From Gp6-AA40 sp963772955 (GTDB taxonomy: Bacteria > Acidobacteriota > Vicinamibacteria > Vicinamibacterales > UBA2999): a stretch of 64,000 nt of DNA. Positions 7,700 through 18,943 of this stretch are shown here, in pieces. Under the pieces are notes generated by a model that saw only the letters and a program-made list of their open reading frames with translations, searched no databases and was not told the DNA's origin. The stretch's first letter is position 1, and every line of letters begins with the position of its first letter. The DNA lies in the NCBI GenBank assembly GCA_963772955.1, contig CAVYZF010000011.1, positions 434,001 through 498,000 of the forward strand, in the 5' to 3' direction. The translations under genes and the position numbers were made by a program.

Positions 7700-10651
7700 T
7701 TAGAACGTCGTCCCCACAGCGAACCTGAACACCCGCTCCTTGGCCGGTTGGAGATTGTTGTCCAGCACGCCGCCGCGCGACGGGTTCCATGCGTAAATCA
7801 AGCGGAACGGCACGTTCAGGACGGGCATGAAGAATCGCAGCTCGACACCCGTCGATACCTTGAACGCGTTGGTCCTTCCTATCTCGATCGTTTCCACGCC
7901 GGGCGTACTCGGATCGACCAACGAGGAGGTCGCGAACGGATCCGTGATCGGCGGCGGGTTCGGCACTCGCACTTCGAGCAATGGCTCCTTCCACATGAAG
8001 GGCTCGCCAAAATCGCGTACCTGACCGGCGTCGAAGAACGTGACGATGCGCACCTGGCTCATGATCGAAATCAGGTACTCGGCGTTGAACAGCAGGCTCT
8101 TATTGCCGCCGAGGACGACGAACGATCCGGGCACGCTCGGCCCGATGGACCGGATGTCGAAGCCGCGAACGCTGTACTCTCCACCAAGGAACAAGCGCTC
8201 GAAGACCGGCAAGACCGCGTCGCACGGCGGCTCCGCGCAGATGGCGCTGCTCGCGCTGTTGCCGAGCGGCGAGATGTATTCGACCTGCGCGCGGAAGCCC
8301 ACCGACGTACGCGGCAGATGTTTGAAGAAGAAGATTGCCTCGCCTCTCGGCTTGTAGAACTGCGTGTTGCCGCCAAACATTGCGAGGTCGATCGACGCGG
8401 TCAGCCGCTTGCCCGTGTTCGGGAAGATCGGGTTGTCAACCGTGTTGTGCACGAAACTCGGCACGATCTTGCTGATCGAACGGCGGCCACCCTGCCCGAT
8501 GAGCAGCGAGTCGTACACGAACGGATTGCGGCGAAGCACCTCGAGCTGTGTCGGCGTGAGCTGTGAAAGATCGCTGATCGAGGAAATGGTCGAGCAGCCA
8601 GTCGGCCGCAGGACGCACGACGTATCGATGAGCGCCTCGTTCAAGTCGGTCATGTGGACCGTCTCGTACGAGTAGTTCATGAACATGCGGCTGAAGTCGG
8701 CAACCGGGAAACCGAAGATCAGGTTTGTCCCCGTGGACTTCTGCGTGTAGTACCCGACGTACTGCAGCGACCGCTTGTAAACGTCGAAGCCGCCCGTGAT
8801 GTTGCGGTCGAAGAGGAATGGCTCGGTGAACGCGAGCTGATAGTTCTGCGCGCGATCGCCCGCCTGCACAGACAGCGTCAGGCTCTCACCGCGGCCGAGG
8901 AAGTTCGAGGTCTGGAACCCGAGCTGGCCGAAGAAGCCTTCGTACTGCGAGACGCCGGCGCCAAATGTCAGCTGATTGCGGTTCTGCTCTTCGAACTTCA
9001 GTGTGACGTCAACGGTGTTCTGCTGACCGACGGTCTTATCGACCTTCATATCGCGGTCGTCGCCCTTCAGCTCCTTGAAGTATCCGAGCTGATTGAGCCG
9101 CCGCACGCTGTACTTCAAGGCTTCCGTGTTGAAGACGCCGCCCTCGACGAGCCGCATCTCACGCCGAATCACGTTGTCGCGCGTCGTCGTGTTGCCGGTG
9201 AAGGTGATCCGATTGACGAAGTACTGCGGCCCTTCGTCGATCCGCATGAGGATGTCGACGCTGGGCGCCGCTTTCTCGGTCTTCCCCTTGGTCGGAGGAG
9301 CGGGCGCGGTCGGTTCCGCGAGTGATGCGGGCACCTGCGCGGTCAGGGTTCGTTCCGGCCGGTTGGGATCGTCGCTGTAGGTCAGCATCGGGAACGGAGT
9401 GAACTCCATGTACCCGGCGCCGCCATAGATCTCCTGCGCCTTCTTGTTTCCGTCCTGAAGTTTCTTACGGCTGTACCACTCGTTGTCTTCGATCTTGTAC
9501 AGCGAGCGCAGTCCCTCGGCGCGAACGACCTTGTTCCCTTCGAAGTTCAGGGTGCCGAACTTGTAGCGCTCACCCTCGGTGACAGGAATCCGCAACTGGA
9601 TCCAGCGCGTCTTGCCGTTCTTGGTGTCTTCGAGCGTCTTGACCTCCGGCTGCCCCACTCGCGCCTGCGGATAGCCGTGATTCTGGTAGTGCTCGACGAC
9701 CTTCGCGGCGTCCTCTTCGAACGCGTTCTCCTTGTAGGTGCCGCCGCCCGAGATCCAGCCGTAGAGCGGATTCTTCGGCTTGTTCTCCTTGATCCGTTTC
9801 TCGAGCTTGCCGTCGCTGATCGCCTCGTTCCCGACGAACTCGACGTCGCGAATCTTCAACTTCGGCCCCTGGCCGACAACGAACGTCACGTTAATCAGCT
9901 TCGAACCCCCTGCCACCGGCGTGATCCGGTGATTCACCTCCGAATTGGTGAATCCCTTCTCCGCCATCAACTCGCGGAGGACACCTTCCACGCGACGGAT
10001 CGTTCCGTCGTCACGGAACGAGTCGAGACGCAGCTCGATCGAGCGTTCACGCAGCTTGTCGTCGATGTCCGAGCGCTTGATGATGCTGATGCTCTTCTCG
10101 TCGGAGTCGCGATAGTCGACGATCTTGACGCGCTCGCGCTCCTCCATGTTGTACGTGACGATCTTCCCGACGGCGCCATTCGGGAAGGTGTAGTCGGTCA
10201 CTTCAATGGAGAGATCGTCGAGGAAGTTCGTGGCCCACAGCCGCTTGAAATCCGACAGCATCAGCTGCTCGGTCGCCGCGTCATACCAGACGAACTGATT
10301 CTGGCGCGTCTGACTCGTGCGCAGCTGGATGTAATACATGTAGGTCTCGTTCTCGATGGTCGAGGACCCACCCTGGCTGTTGAAGCACGGCTGAAGAATC
10401 CAGACGAACGGCGGCGAGCCCGGAGGCGGCAGCGCGAAGGGCGCCGCCACCGACGAACCGCACGGTGTTCTGGTGATCGGCACCTGGGCGTCGTTCGACA
10501 CCTGCGCGGCTGGGGCGGCGGGGGCTGGGGCGCCGGCAGCAGAGGCTTCAACCGGCGCACTCGTCGGTACGGTCAGCTGCGCAAACGCAGAGCGGACCGG
10601 GCAGACAGCCAGAATCCCGAGAAATGCAACGACACTGAGCTGTTTATGCAT
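7700..10651 (-). CDS. bamA: Outer-membrane protein assembly factor BamA
   Basis: 983 residues, long for BamA (about 800 in E. coli). A signal peptide ends at AFAQ (about residue 25). An N-terminal extension to about residue 130 with two Cys precedes the POTRA region. The later POTRA repeats are clear (IRDVEFVGNEAISDGKLEKRI; ITFTGNTTTRDNVIRREMRL). The C-terminal barrel starts near FGAGVSQYEGFFGQ, carries the conserved VRGF loop motif (EYSVRGFDIRS) and ends in a terminal Phe (FAVGTTF), as expected for the beta-signal. It folds outer-membrane proteins. It is followed by a lipoprotein, skp and fabZ-lpxA on the same strand. Confidence 0.95.
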   Translation of the reverse strand: MHKQLSVVAFLGILAVCPVRSAFAQLTVPTSAPVEASAAGAPAPAAPAAQVSNDAQVPITRTPCGSSVAAPFALPPPGSPPFVWILQPCFNSQGGSSTIENETYMYYIQLRTSQTRQNQFVWYDAATEQLMLSDFKRLWATNFLDDLSIEVTDYTFPNGAVGKIVTYNMEERERVKIVDYRDSDEKSISIIKRSDIDDKLRERSIELRLDSFRDDGTIRRVEGVLRELMAEKGFTNSEVNHRITPVAGGSKLINVTFVVGQGPKLKIRDVEFVGNEAISDGKLEKRIKENKPKNPLYGWISGGGTYKENAFEEDAAKVVEHYQNHGYPQARVGQPEVKTLEDTKNGKTRWIQLRIPVTEGERYKFGTLNFEGNKVVRAEGLRSLYKIEDNEWYSRKKLQDGNKKAQEIYGGAGYMEFTPFPMLTYSDDPNRPERTLTAQVPASLAEPTAPAPPTKGKTEKAAPSVDILMRIDEGPQYFVNRITFTGNTTTRDNVIRREMRLVEGGVFNTEALKYSVRRLNQLGYFKELKGDDRDMKVDKTVGQQNTVDVTLKFEEQNRNQLTFGAGVSQYEGFFGQLGFQTSNFLGRGESLTLSVQAGDRAQNYQLAFTEPFLFDRNITGGFDVYKRSLQYVGYYTQKSTGTNLIFGFPVADFSRMFMNYSYETVHMTDLNEALIDTSCVLRPTGCSTISSISDLSQLTPTQLEVLRRNPFVYDSLLIGQGGRRSISKIVPSFVHNTVDNPIFPNTGKRLTASIDLAMFGGNTQFYKPRGEAIFFFKHLPRTSVGFRAQVEYISPLGNSASSAICAEPPCDAVLPVFERLFLGGEYSVRGFDIRSIGPSVPGSFVVLGGNKSLLFNAEYLISIMSQVRIVTFFDAGQVRDFGEPFMWKEPLLEVRVPNPPPITDPFATSSLVDPSTPGVETIEIGRTNAFKVSTGVELRFFMPVLNVPFRLIYAWNPSRGGVLDNNLQPAKERVFRFAVGTTF

Positions 10652-10737
10652 CAGGGGTGAAATACCTTAGTTTACTGGATTTTAGACGGCGTTGGCGCCG
10701 GAACGGCTTGATCGGGCTCAAGACCCGCGGGGCAAAC

Positions 10738-10806
10738 GTCAAAGATCAAAGGTCGAAGGCAGGTACGCCGTACCTGACCTCTGACCTGTGCCTCTTGAGC
10801 TTTGAC
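10738..10806. repeat. Inverted word repeat abutting the clpC stop codon
   Basis: The left arm 10738-10767 (GTCAAAGATCAAAGGTCGAAG...) is complementary to the right arm 10769-10806 (words CTGACCT, CTTTGAC). The right arm ends exactly one base before the TAA stop of clpC at 10809-10807. Inner bases GGTACG/CGTACC pair perfectly. It probably acts as a hairpin between clpC and bamA. Confidence 0.75.
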
Positions 10807-13242
<2,436 letters not shown>

Positions 13243-13292
13243 CCGGCCCGCCTTGGGGTTAGGAGGCTGTTGACGAAAACCTCGTTAACGTC

Positions 13293-13321
13293 ATTATAAG
13301 GCAAAGCTTGCGTGCGACCAA
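13293..13321 (-). promoter_or_regulatory. Candidate sigma-70 promoter for clpC
   Basis: On the minus strand, TTGGTC (13321-13316) and a perfect TATAAT (13298-13293) are separated by 17 bp. The -10 ends about 50 bp upstream of the clpC ATG. The -35 matches only 3 of 6 bases. Confidence 0.5.
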
Positions 13322-13484
13322 CGATCCCGCACGTCTAAGTCCTCTACCTGCTAGGGTTTCGGCGCCCGCTTCGGTCAGATGCCTGTAGCTCGAGCCCCGA
13401 TCCTCATCAACTTCTACGACGCCGTGACCAGCATTCACGTCTCGCCTGAACCGCACAGTTCTGCTTATCGGCGCATCTCACGCT

Positions 13485-13611
13485 GGTTGGTAGTTGGTGT
13501 TTCACGGTTCGTCGTTGGTGGTTAGTGGTTGGTAATAATCCTGCGTTTCACGGTGTTATCGCCGCGATTCAGCTCGTTCAACCACCAACCACCCACCACG
13601 AACCACCAACC
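13485..13611. repeat. Inverted word repeat (GGTTGGT / ACCAACC)
   Basis: The left arm 13485-13533 is built from GGTTGGTAGTTGG-like words; the right arm 13580-13611 is the reverse-complement set (AACCACCAACC words). The loop is about 46 bp. The right arm ends 2 bp before the TAG stop of the ABM gene (13616-13614). Confidence 0.75.
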
Positions 13612-13613
13612 CG

Positions 13614-13907
13614 CTAGGTCACATGCTTCGCCGTGCAACGCGCGACCGCCTTCTCGATCACCGCGTCACGGGCGAACGCGTCGTAGGCGAGAAAGTGCGG
13701 CGATTGCCTGTGCGCTGCGTGCGATTCTGGCACGTCATACACCTCGTGCAGTACCCAGCGCGTCGGGTCGTCGACATGCTGGCTCACATCGAACCTCAGA
13801 CATCCACGATCGCGCGCGATCGACTCGCGAGCGTTGTTCATCAACAACCGCTCGAACTCAGGCAGCATCTGGGGACGCACCGTCACCTGCACGAGCACTA
13901 CATACAT
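13614..13907 (-). CDS. ABM-domain (antibiotic biosynthesis monooxygenase-like) protein
   Basis: 97 residues of a dimeric alpha-beta barrel of the ABM family: the N-terminal strand MYVVLVQVTVRPQMLPEFERLL, the NNARESIARDRGCLRFDV segment, WVLHEVYDVPESHAAHRQS, and the terminal helix. Members include cofactor-free monooxygenases and LsrG-type isomerases; the substrate here is unknown. It is divergent from the dehydrogenase gene at 13929 with only 21 bp between the two start codons, so both must share control. A -10-like TATATT lies 6 nt before its ATG, which suggests a leaderless transcript. Confidence 0.8.
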   Translation of the reverse strand: MYVVLVQVTVRPQMLPEFERLLMNNARESIARDRGCLRFDVSQHVDDPTRWVLHEVYDVPESHAAHRQSPHFLAYDAFARDAVIEKAVARCTAKHVT

Positions 13908-13913
13908 TCGTCC

Positions 13914-13921
13914 AATATACT
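13914..13921. promoter_or_regulatory. Shared divergent -10 element
   Basis: AATATACT in the 21-bp gap reads TATACT on the plus strand (13916-13921), 7 nt before ATG 13929, and TATATT on the minus strand (13919-13914), 6 nt before ATG 13907. Both starts would coincide with the expected transcription start, implying leaderless mRNAs. No -35 consensus is visible either way. Confidence 0.4.
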
Positions 13922-13928
13922 TTCCCGC

Positions 13929-14816
13929 ATGTCAGAAACCGTCGGATTCATCGGGCTCGGTCTCATGGGCCGGCCAATGGCCAAGAACATCCTCAAGAAG
14001 GGTTTTCCCCTCGTCGTTCATAGCCGGAGCCAGGGTCCGGTTGACGATCTCGTCGCCGCAGGAGCCAGGCGAGCGTCTTCACCGGCGGACGTGGCCCGTC
14101 AGGCGACACGCATCATCACGATGGTCCCCGATTCGCCGGACGTGGAGCTGGTGCTCGACGGCCCCGACGGCGTCTTCAGTGGGTTGCAACCGGGCACCAT
14201 CATCATCGACATGAGCAGCATCGCTCCTGGCCCCGCACGTCGTCTTGCCGAACGCGCGAAGGCGAAGGGGGCGACGATGCTCGACGCGCCCGTGAGCGGT
14301 GGCGACATCGGCGCGATCGCGGGCACGCTCTCGATCATGGTCGGCGGCGATCTCGATGCGTTCAACGCGGTCAAGCCCCTGCTCGAGGCGATGGGTAATC
14401 CCGAAAAGATCGTGCGCATCGGCGAGTCGGGCGCCGGTCAGTTGTGCAAGCTGTGCAACCAGATGGTGATCGGCGGCACGCTGGTCGTTGTCGCAGAAGC
14501 ACTCGCGCTTGCACGCAAGGCCGGAGTCGACGCCGGAAAAGTGCGCGAAGCATTGCTCGGCGGATTTGCGTCGAGCCGCGTACTCGAAGTCCACGGCGAG
14601 CGCGCGCTGAAGGGCACCTACAAGCCCGGGTTCAAGACGCATCTTTTCGCGAAGGACATGCGCAACGTCGTCTCGACACTTGCCGAACACGACACGGCGG
14701 CTCCGGTGACGGCGGTCGTCCAGCAGCTACTCCACGCTACGATGGCTGCGGGACGCGGCGAAGACGACAACTCGGTCATGGCAAGGACGGTGTTCGATCT
14801 CGCGGGGCTCGAGTAG
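13929..14816 (+). CDS. 3-hydroxyisobutyrate dehydrogenase / tartronate semialdehyde reductase family
   Basis: 295 residues of the beta-hydroxyacid dehydrogenase family. The N-terminal NAD(P) site is GFIGLGLMGRPMAKN (from residue 5), the substrate block is DAPVSGGDIGAIAGTL, and the catalytic lysine lies in GAGQLCKLCNQM, the family KxxxN motif. It oxidises a 3-hydroxy acid or reduces a semialdehyde; the exact substrate cannot be read from sequence. I start at ATG 13929, where homology begins; the frame is open upstream into the divergent ABM gene. Valine or glyoxylate catabolism is possible but has no supporting neighbour. Confidence 0.88.
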   Translation: MSETVGFIGLGLMGRPMAKNILKKGFPLVVHSRSQGPVDDLVAAGARRASSPADVARQATRIITMVPDSPDVELVLDGPDGVFSGLQPGTIIIDMSSIAPGPARRLAERAKAKGATMLDAPVSGGDIGAIAGTLSIMVGGDLDAFNAVKPLLEAMGNPEKIVRIGESGAGQLCKLCNQMVIGGTLVVVAEALALARKAGVDAGKVREALLGGFASSRVLEVHGERALKGTYKPGFKTHLFAKDMRNVVSTLAEHDTAAPVTAVVQQLLHATMAAGRGEDDNSVMARTVFDLAGLE

Positions 14817-14820
14817 CCTT

Positions 14821-14877
14821 TCGGCTCCGGGCTCTCGGCTGGTTTCGATTTCGTCGTGTCCGGCCTCAGCCGGACCT
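14821..14877. repeat. Word repeat (CGGCTC) and hairpin before the hydrolase gene
   Basis: After the dehydrogenase stop come CGGCTCCGGGCTCTCGGCT words. These are followed by a perfect stem GTCCGGC-CTCA-GCCGGAC at 14860-14877, 14 bp before the next ATG and without a U-tract. It could be a leader hairpin that hides the ribosome site or a weak terminator. Confidence 0.55.
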
Positions 14878-14891
14878 CGGAGGAGACGTCG

Positions 14892-16814
14892 ATGCGACAG
14901 CTCTTGACGCGGTGCTTGTTCACACTCACGACGTGTGCCTTGTGCGCTCCATCCTCTGTGCGCGCCGAGGTCACGACGGTGACGATCGCCAATCGCACCG
15001 TCGTCGCCGGAGGCCAGGTGTTCGGACAGGTCGGAGCGTACGAGAAGCTGACCGGCACGATCGAGTTCGCACTCGATCCCGCCGACAAGCACAACTCTCC
15101 CATCGTGGATCTCGAGCACGCGACGCGCGGCGCGGATGGACGCGTGCACTTCTCCGCCGACCTGTACGTCCTTCGCCCGGTCGAAACACAGAAGGGCAAC
15201 GGCGCGATGCTGTTCGAGATCGCCAACCGCGGGCGAAAGGGTCTGCTGGGACGATTCAATCGCGGCGCGAATGGAAGCCAGGATCCGATGGCGGCCGCTG
15301 ATTTCGGCGACGGCTTCCTGATGAAAGAAGGCTACACGCTCGTGTGGGTCGGCTGGCAGTTCGATGTCCAGCCCCCCTTCGTCAGGGTCGAGGCCCCGGC
15401 GGCAAACGTCGAGGGTCGCGCCCGCTTCTCCTTCATCGTTGACGAGAAGCAGACGGAGGCGTCGCCTGGAGATCTTCCCGCGTATCTGCCTGTCGATGCG
15501 AACGACCGCACGGCAGTGCTGACGGTTCGCGACAAGTTCTGGGCGACGCCGACGCGCATCCCGCGCGAGAAGTGGCATTTCAAGGCGCCGGACTCGCGTG
15601 TGCGCATCGTGCTCGATGAGGGATTCACGCCCGGCCGCATCTACGAGATCGACTACCCCGCCACGGGCGCGAAAGTGGTCGGCGTCGGGATGGCGGCGAT
15701 CCGCGATGCTGCGTCAGCGTTCCGATATCGCGCGGACATGCCCGTGCGCGGCCGTACAGCGATGATCTTCGGCGCATCGCAGAGCGGACGTTTCCTCCGC
15801 GAATTCCTGCACGAGGGTTTCAACACCGACGAAGAAGATCGCAAGGCGTTCGATCTCGTGTGGCCGCACATCGCTGGCGCCGGCCAGGGGTCGTTCAACG
15901 AGCGTTTCGCGATGCCCGGCTACAACACGTTCTCCGCCACCCGCTTCCCGTTCACGGACCTCGAGCAGACCGGTCCTGGTGGCGCACGCGACGGCCTCCT
16001 CGCCGCGTATCGACCGAATCAGATGCCGAAGGTGATCTACACGAACACGTCGGTTGAGTACTGGGGCCTGGGACGTTCTGCCGCGCTGACGCATCTGGCG
16101 ATCGACGGGACCAAAGACGCGACCGTGCCCGAGAACGTGCGCATCTATCACCTCGCGGGCACGCAGCACGGCGAGGCCCCGTTCCCACCGACGCGTGGCA
16201 CCGGCGAGGCACTCGCGAACCCCACGCCGCAAGGAAACGTGATGCGGGCGCTCCTTCGTGCCGCGCATCAGTGGGTCGAGTCGAACACGCGTCCGCCGGC
16301 CAGCAGCCATCCGATGCTGCGCGATCAGACGCTCGTCGCTCTCAAGGCCGGCGGTTTTCCCGCAATTCCTGGCGTGAGCGATCCCCGAACGATTGAGGGT
16401 CCCGGATACATAGAGGGCGGCCACTTCACCGCGCTGCCGTTCCTGGTGCCGCGCGTTGACCCCGACGGGAATGAAGTGACCGGCATTCGCGTGCCCGAGC
16501 TCGCCGTGCCGCTCGCCACGACAACGGGGTGGAACTTCAGATCGGAGCGCGTCGGCAACCCGTCGACGCTCTATGCGCTGCTGGGGTCGTACGTGCCGTT
16601 TGCGCGAACGAAAGCCGAACGCGACGCACGACGCGATCCGCGCTTGTCCGTCGAAGAGCGCTACCGCGATCGAGACGACTACCTGCAGAAAATTCGAGCG
16701 TCAGCCACCGCGCTCGTCAGCAATCGCTTCCTGCTCCCGGAGGACGTCGACGACGTCGTCCAGCGCGCGACGAAACACTGGGCGTACGCGACGGCGACGA
16801 CGCAGACGAACTAG
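14892..16814 (+). CDS. Secreted alpha/beta hydrolase domain protein (Abhydrolase_10 type)
   Basis: 640 residues starting at ATG 14892, the first Met of a signal peptide (MRQLLTRCLFTLTTCALC...VRAE). The start of the mature region, TVVAGGQVFGQVGAYEKLTG, and IFGASQSGRFLREFL with a nucleophile-like Ser near residue 296, are typical of large secreted hydrolases annotated as alpha/beta hydrolase domain-containing proteins. A late HLAGTQHGEAPFP block would supply the catalytic His. The substrate is unknown; esterase activity is likely. A 17-bp tandem array starts on the base after its TAG stop. Confidence 0.82.
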   Translation: MRQLLTRCLFTLTTCALCAPSSVRAEVTTVTIANRTVVAGGQVFGQVGAYEKLTGTIEFALDPADKHNSPIVDLEHATRGADGRVHFSADLYVLRPVETQKGNGAMLFEIANRGRKGLLGRFNRGANGSQDPMAAADFGDGFLMKEGYTLVWVGWQFDVQPPFVRVEAPAANVEGRARFSFIVDEKQTEASPGDLPAYLPVDANDRTAVLTVRDKFWATPTRIPREKWHFKAPDSRVRIVLDEGFTPGRIYEIDYPATGAKVVGVGMAAIRDAASAFRYRADMPVRGRTAMIFGASQSGRFLREFLHEGFNTDEEDRKAFDLVWPHIAGAGQGSFNERFAMPGYNTFSATRFPFTDLEQTGPGGARDGLLAAYRPNQMPKVIYTNTSVEYWGLGRSAALTHLAIDGTKDATVPENVRIYHLAGTQHGEAPFPPTRGTGEALANPTPQGNVMRALLRAAHQWVESNTRPPASSHPMLRDQTLVALKAGGFPAIPGVSDPRTIEGPGYIEGGHFTALPFLVPRVDPDGNEVTGIRVPELAVPLATTTGWNFRSERVGNPSTLYALLGSYVPFARTKAERDARRDPRLSVEERYRDRDDYLQKIRASATALVSNRFLLPEDVDDVVQRATKHWAYATATTQTN

Positions 16815-16998
16815 TAGGTAGCTGGGTTACTGGGTTGCTACGTAGCTGGGGTTGCTAGGTAGCTGGGGTCTAGGTAGCTGGGGTTGCTAGGTAGCTGGGG
16901 TTGCTAGGTAGCTGGGGTTGCTAGGCAGCTGGGGTTGCTAGGCAGCTGGGGGCACTAATTCCCTAGCTACCCAGCCACGCAGCCACCGAGCTACTTAG
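16815..16998. repeat. 17-bp tandem repeat array filling a convergent gap
   Basis: Eight copies of an AGCTGGG core, the later ones spaced exactly 17 bp apart (unit GCTAGGTAGCTGGGGTT), run from 16815 to about 16951. They are followed by the opposite-strand words CTAGCTACCCAGCC and AGCCACCGAGCTAC up to 16998. The block starts directly after the TAG of the hydrolase and ends directly at the TAA of lolD, so it occupies the whole gap between two convergent genes. It could fold as a bidirectional terminator. Confidence 0.9.
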
Positions 16999-17673
16999 TT
17001 ACTCAGGCCGCAACTGCCCGCGCTCGAGCCTCAACACTCGATTGCATGCGGCCGCGAGCCGCGGATTGTGCGTCGCGATGATCGACGTCAGTTGCTGCTC
17101 GGCGTGCATCGTTTTCAAGAGCTCGTGAAGTGAGTCGGCCGTCGTCTCATCGAGATCGCCGGTCGGCTCGTCTGCGAGCAGCAATGCGGGCTTCATCGCG
17201 AGCGCACGCGCAACGGCCACCCGCTGCTGTTCGCCGCCTGACATCTCGCTCGGCCGATGCGTGAGCCGTTCGCCGAGCCCCACACGCGACAGCAAATCGA
17301 CAGCCCGACGACGAGCCGAGCTGCCTGACGCGCGCGCGATCCGCATCGGCATCTCGACGTTCTCGGTCGCGTCGAACTCCGGCATCAGGTGATGAAACTG
17401 AAAGACGAAGCCGACGTTGCGATTTCGAAACCGCACGAGCGAGGAATCGTCGAGCGCGCGAAGATCCGTGTCAGCGACGGTGATCTGTCCCGAGTCGGCG
17501 CGATCCAGGCCGCCGAGCAGATGCAGGAGGGTACTCTTCCCCACCCCCGAGGCCCCGACGATGGCGACCATCTCGCCGAAGGCGACATGCAGCTCGAGAT
17601 CACGAAGCACATGGATGCGCTGCGCGCCCAGCTGATACACCTTGTTGAGGCCCTGCACGTCGACGAAAGCCAC
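16999..17673 (-). CDS. lolD: Lipoprotein-releasing ABC transporter ATPase LolD
   Basis: 224 residues with Walker A GASGVGKST (40-48), signature MSGGEQQRVAVARAL, Walker B LLLADEPTGDLD and the switch histidine in IATHNP. LolD-type ATPases power transfer of outer-membrane lipoproteins from the inner membrane to LolA, and MacB-type relatives look similar. Its start lies 1 bp after the stop of the lolC-like permease, which supports the Lol assignment. The last codons run up to the tandem repeat array. Confidence 0.9.
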   Translation of the reverse strand: MAFVDVQGLNKVYQLGAQRIHVLRDLELHVAFGEMVAIVGASGVGKSTLLHLLGGLDRADSGQITVADTDLRALDDSSLVRFRNRNVGFVFQFHHLMPEFDATENVEMPMRIARASGSSARRRAVDLLSRVGLGERLTHRPSEMSGGEQQRVAVARALAMKPALLLADEPTGDLDETTADSLHELLKTMHAEQQLTSIIATHNPRLAAACNRVLRLERGQLRPE

Positions 17674-17674
17674 G

Positions 17675-18910
17675 CTATTCGAACCTGAGCGCCTGCACCG
17701 GATCGAGCCGGGAGGCCTGGCGTGACGGATAGAGCGTCGCGAGAAAACAGATCGCGATCGTCGACACGACCACGGCGAGAAAGTCGAGCGGCAGCACGAC
17801 GAACGGGACGTGCGACACCTGATAGACGTCCATCGGAATCTGAATCAGTTCATACGTGTCGAGCACCCAGCACAGAGCGAAGCCAGCCAGGCCGCCGACC
17901 GTGGTGCCGATCACCCCGATCACCAGCCCCTGCATCATGAAAATCGCCATCACCCGTGCCGACGATGTGCCCATCGTTTTCAAGATGGCAATGTCGCGGC
18001 TTTTTTGCATGACGAGCAGAATCAGCGACGAGATGATGTTGAGGCCACCGACCATGACAATGAGACCGATGGTGATCGAGATCGCCATCTTCTCGAGCCA
18101 GAGCGCCGAGAAGAGCGAGCGATTGAGCTCGGACCAGTCTTCGCTCACGTATTCGGGGCCGAGACGTTCCGGGATCGACTTGGCGATCCCTGCCGCAGCC
18201 CAGATGTCGTTGACGCGCAGCTGAATGAGATCGGGCGCGTCCTTCGTGAACAACCGCCTGGCGAAGTCGAGATTGACGAATCCGTAGGCCGAGTCGTACT
18301 CGTAGAGTCCGAGCTGAAAGACACCGGCAACTCGCACGCGACGGTTGCGCGGCATCAGGCCCATCGGCGACAACGATCCCCCCGGCGTGATGAGCGTAAT
18401 CTCGTCACCAACCTCGGCGCCGAGTTGTTGCGCGAGATCGTGACCAAGCAGAATGCCCGGGCGATCATCTTCGCCCTGCGTGGTGAGTGCCGACAGGCTG
18501 CCCTTCGTCATCGTCCGCTCGATGTCCGTGACCTGACCTTCGAGCACGGGGTCTACGCCCTTCAGGGTGATGAACGCATCGGCGCGAGCAGACGAGGCGA
18601 TAGCCTTGCCGACGATGGCTGGACCAGCACCCGCCACCCCAGGGATCTCACGGAGGCGCGCCACCTCCGACTCGTAGTCGCCGAGACTGCCGGTCTTCCA
18701 GACGTAGATGTGTGCCTGCGAACCGAGGATTCGGTTACGGAGTTCTCCCTGCAAACCGGTCATGAGCGCAAGCGCCACGACCAGGGCCATCACGCCGACG
18801 GCGACGCCGATGGTCGAGAAGAGGGAAACCCGGGAAATCGAGGATTGCTGGCGACGCGCCAGCAGATACCGGAGGGCGATGTACAACTCGAAGGTCACGC
18901 TGGCGTCCAT
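17675..18910 (-). CDS. lolC: LolC/LolE-type lipoprotein-releasing permease
   Basis: 411 residues, starting at ATG 18910 (MDASVTFELYIALRYLLARR), a classic LolC/E N-terminus. One transmembrane helix (about residues 28-50) is followed by a large periplasmic domain, then three C-terminal helices (about 270-295, 315-345 and 370-398) of the FtsX/MacB fold. Only one LolC/E gene is present, so the transporter is probably a homodimer, as is common outside gamma-proteobacteria. In many relatives it follows lysS directly; here two plus-strand genes separate them. The start region is duplicated upstream (see the repeat at 18897-18943). Confidence 0.9.
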   Translation of the reverse strand: MDASVTFELYIALRYLLARRQQSSISRVSLFSTIGVAVGVMALVVALALMTGLQGELRNRILGSQAHIYVWKTGSLGDYESEVARLREIPGVAGAGPAIVGKAIASSARADAFITLKGVDPVLEGQVTDIERTMTKGSLSALTTQGEDDRPGILLGHDLAQQLGAEVGDEITLITPGGSLSPMGLMPRNRRVRVAGVFQLGLYEYDSAYGFVNLDFARRLFTKDAPDLIQLRVNDIWAAAGIAKSIPERLGPEYVSEDWSELNRSLFSALWLEKMAISITIGLIVMVGGLNIISSLILLVMQKSRDIAILKTMGTSSARVMAIFMMQGLVIGVIGTTVGGLAGFALCWVLDTYELIQIPMDVYQVSHVPFVVLPLDFLAVVVSTIAICFLATLYPSRQASRLDPVQALRFE

Positions 18911-18943
18911 TTATATGAGGTTTACGCTGGCGTCCCTTTATAT
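18897..18943. repeat. 27-bp-period direct repeat duplicating the lolC start region
   Basis: Copies ACGCTGGCGTCCATTTATAT (18897-18916) and ACGCTGGCGTCCCTTTATAT (18924-18943) differ at one base. That base turns the start codon CAT (ATG on the minus strand) into CCT (AGG). The upstream copy therefore places AAAGGGA ahead of the real start. Confidence 0.8.

Larger units (their letters stand above)
13243..13613. other. 371-bp intergenic region with clpC promoter and word repeats
   Basis: No convincing gene. It holds the candidate clpC promoter (13293-13321) and a long inverted word repeat (13485-13611). Short frames such as 13259-13456 on the minus strand have no ribosome site and no recognisable similarity. 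I saw no tRNA-like fold. Confidence 0.5.

Noticed and set aside
13320..13440. Possible tRNA or small RNA in the clpC upstream region
   Set aside because: No cloverleaf, no GGTTCGAATC-type T-loop and no CCA end.
13259..13456. 65-codon minus-strand frame upstream of clpC
   Set aside because: It overlaps the clpC promoter, lacks a ribosome site and resembles no family.
16815..16998. Possible CRISPR array
   Set aside because: The units are contiguous 17-bp tandem copies without unique spacers, and no cas gene is near.
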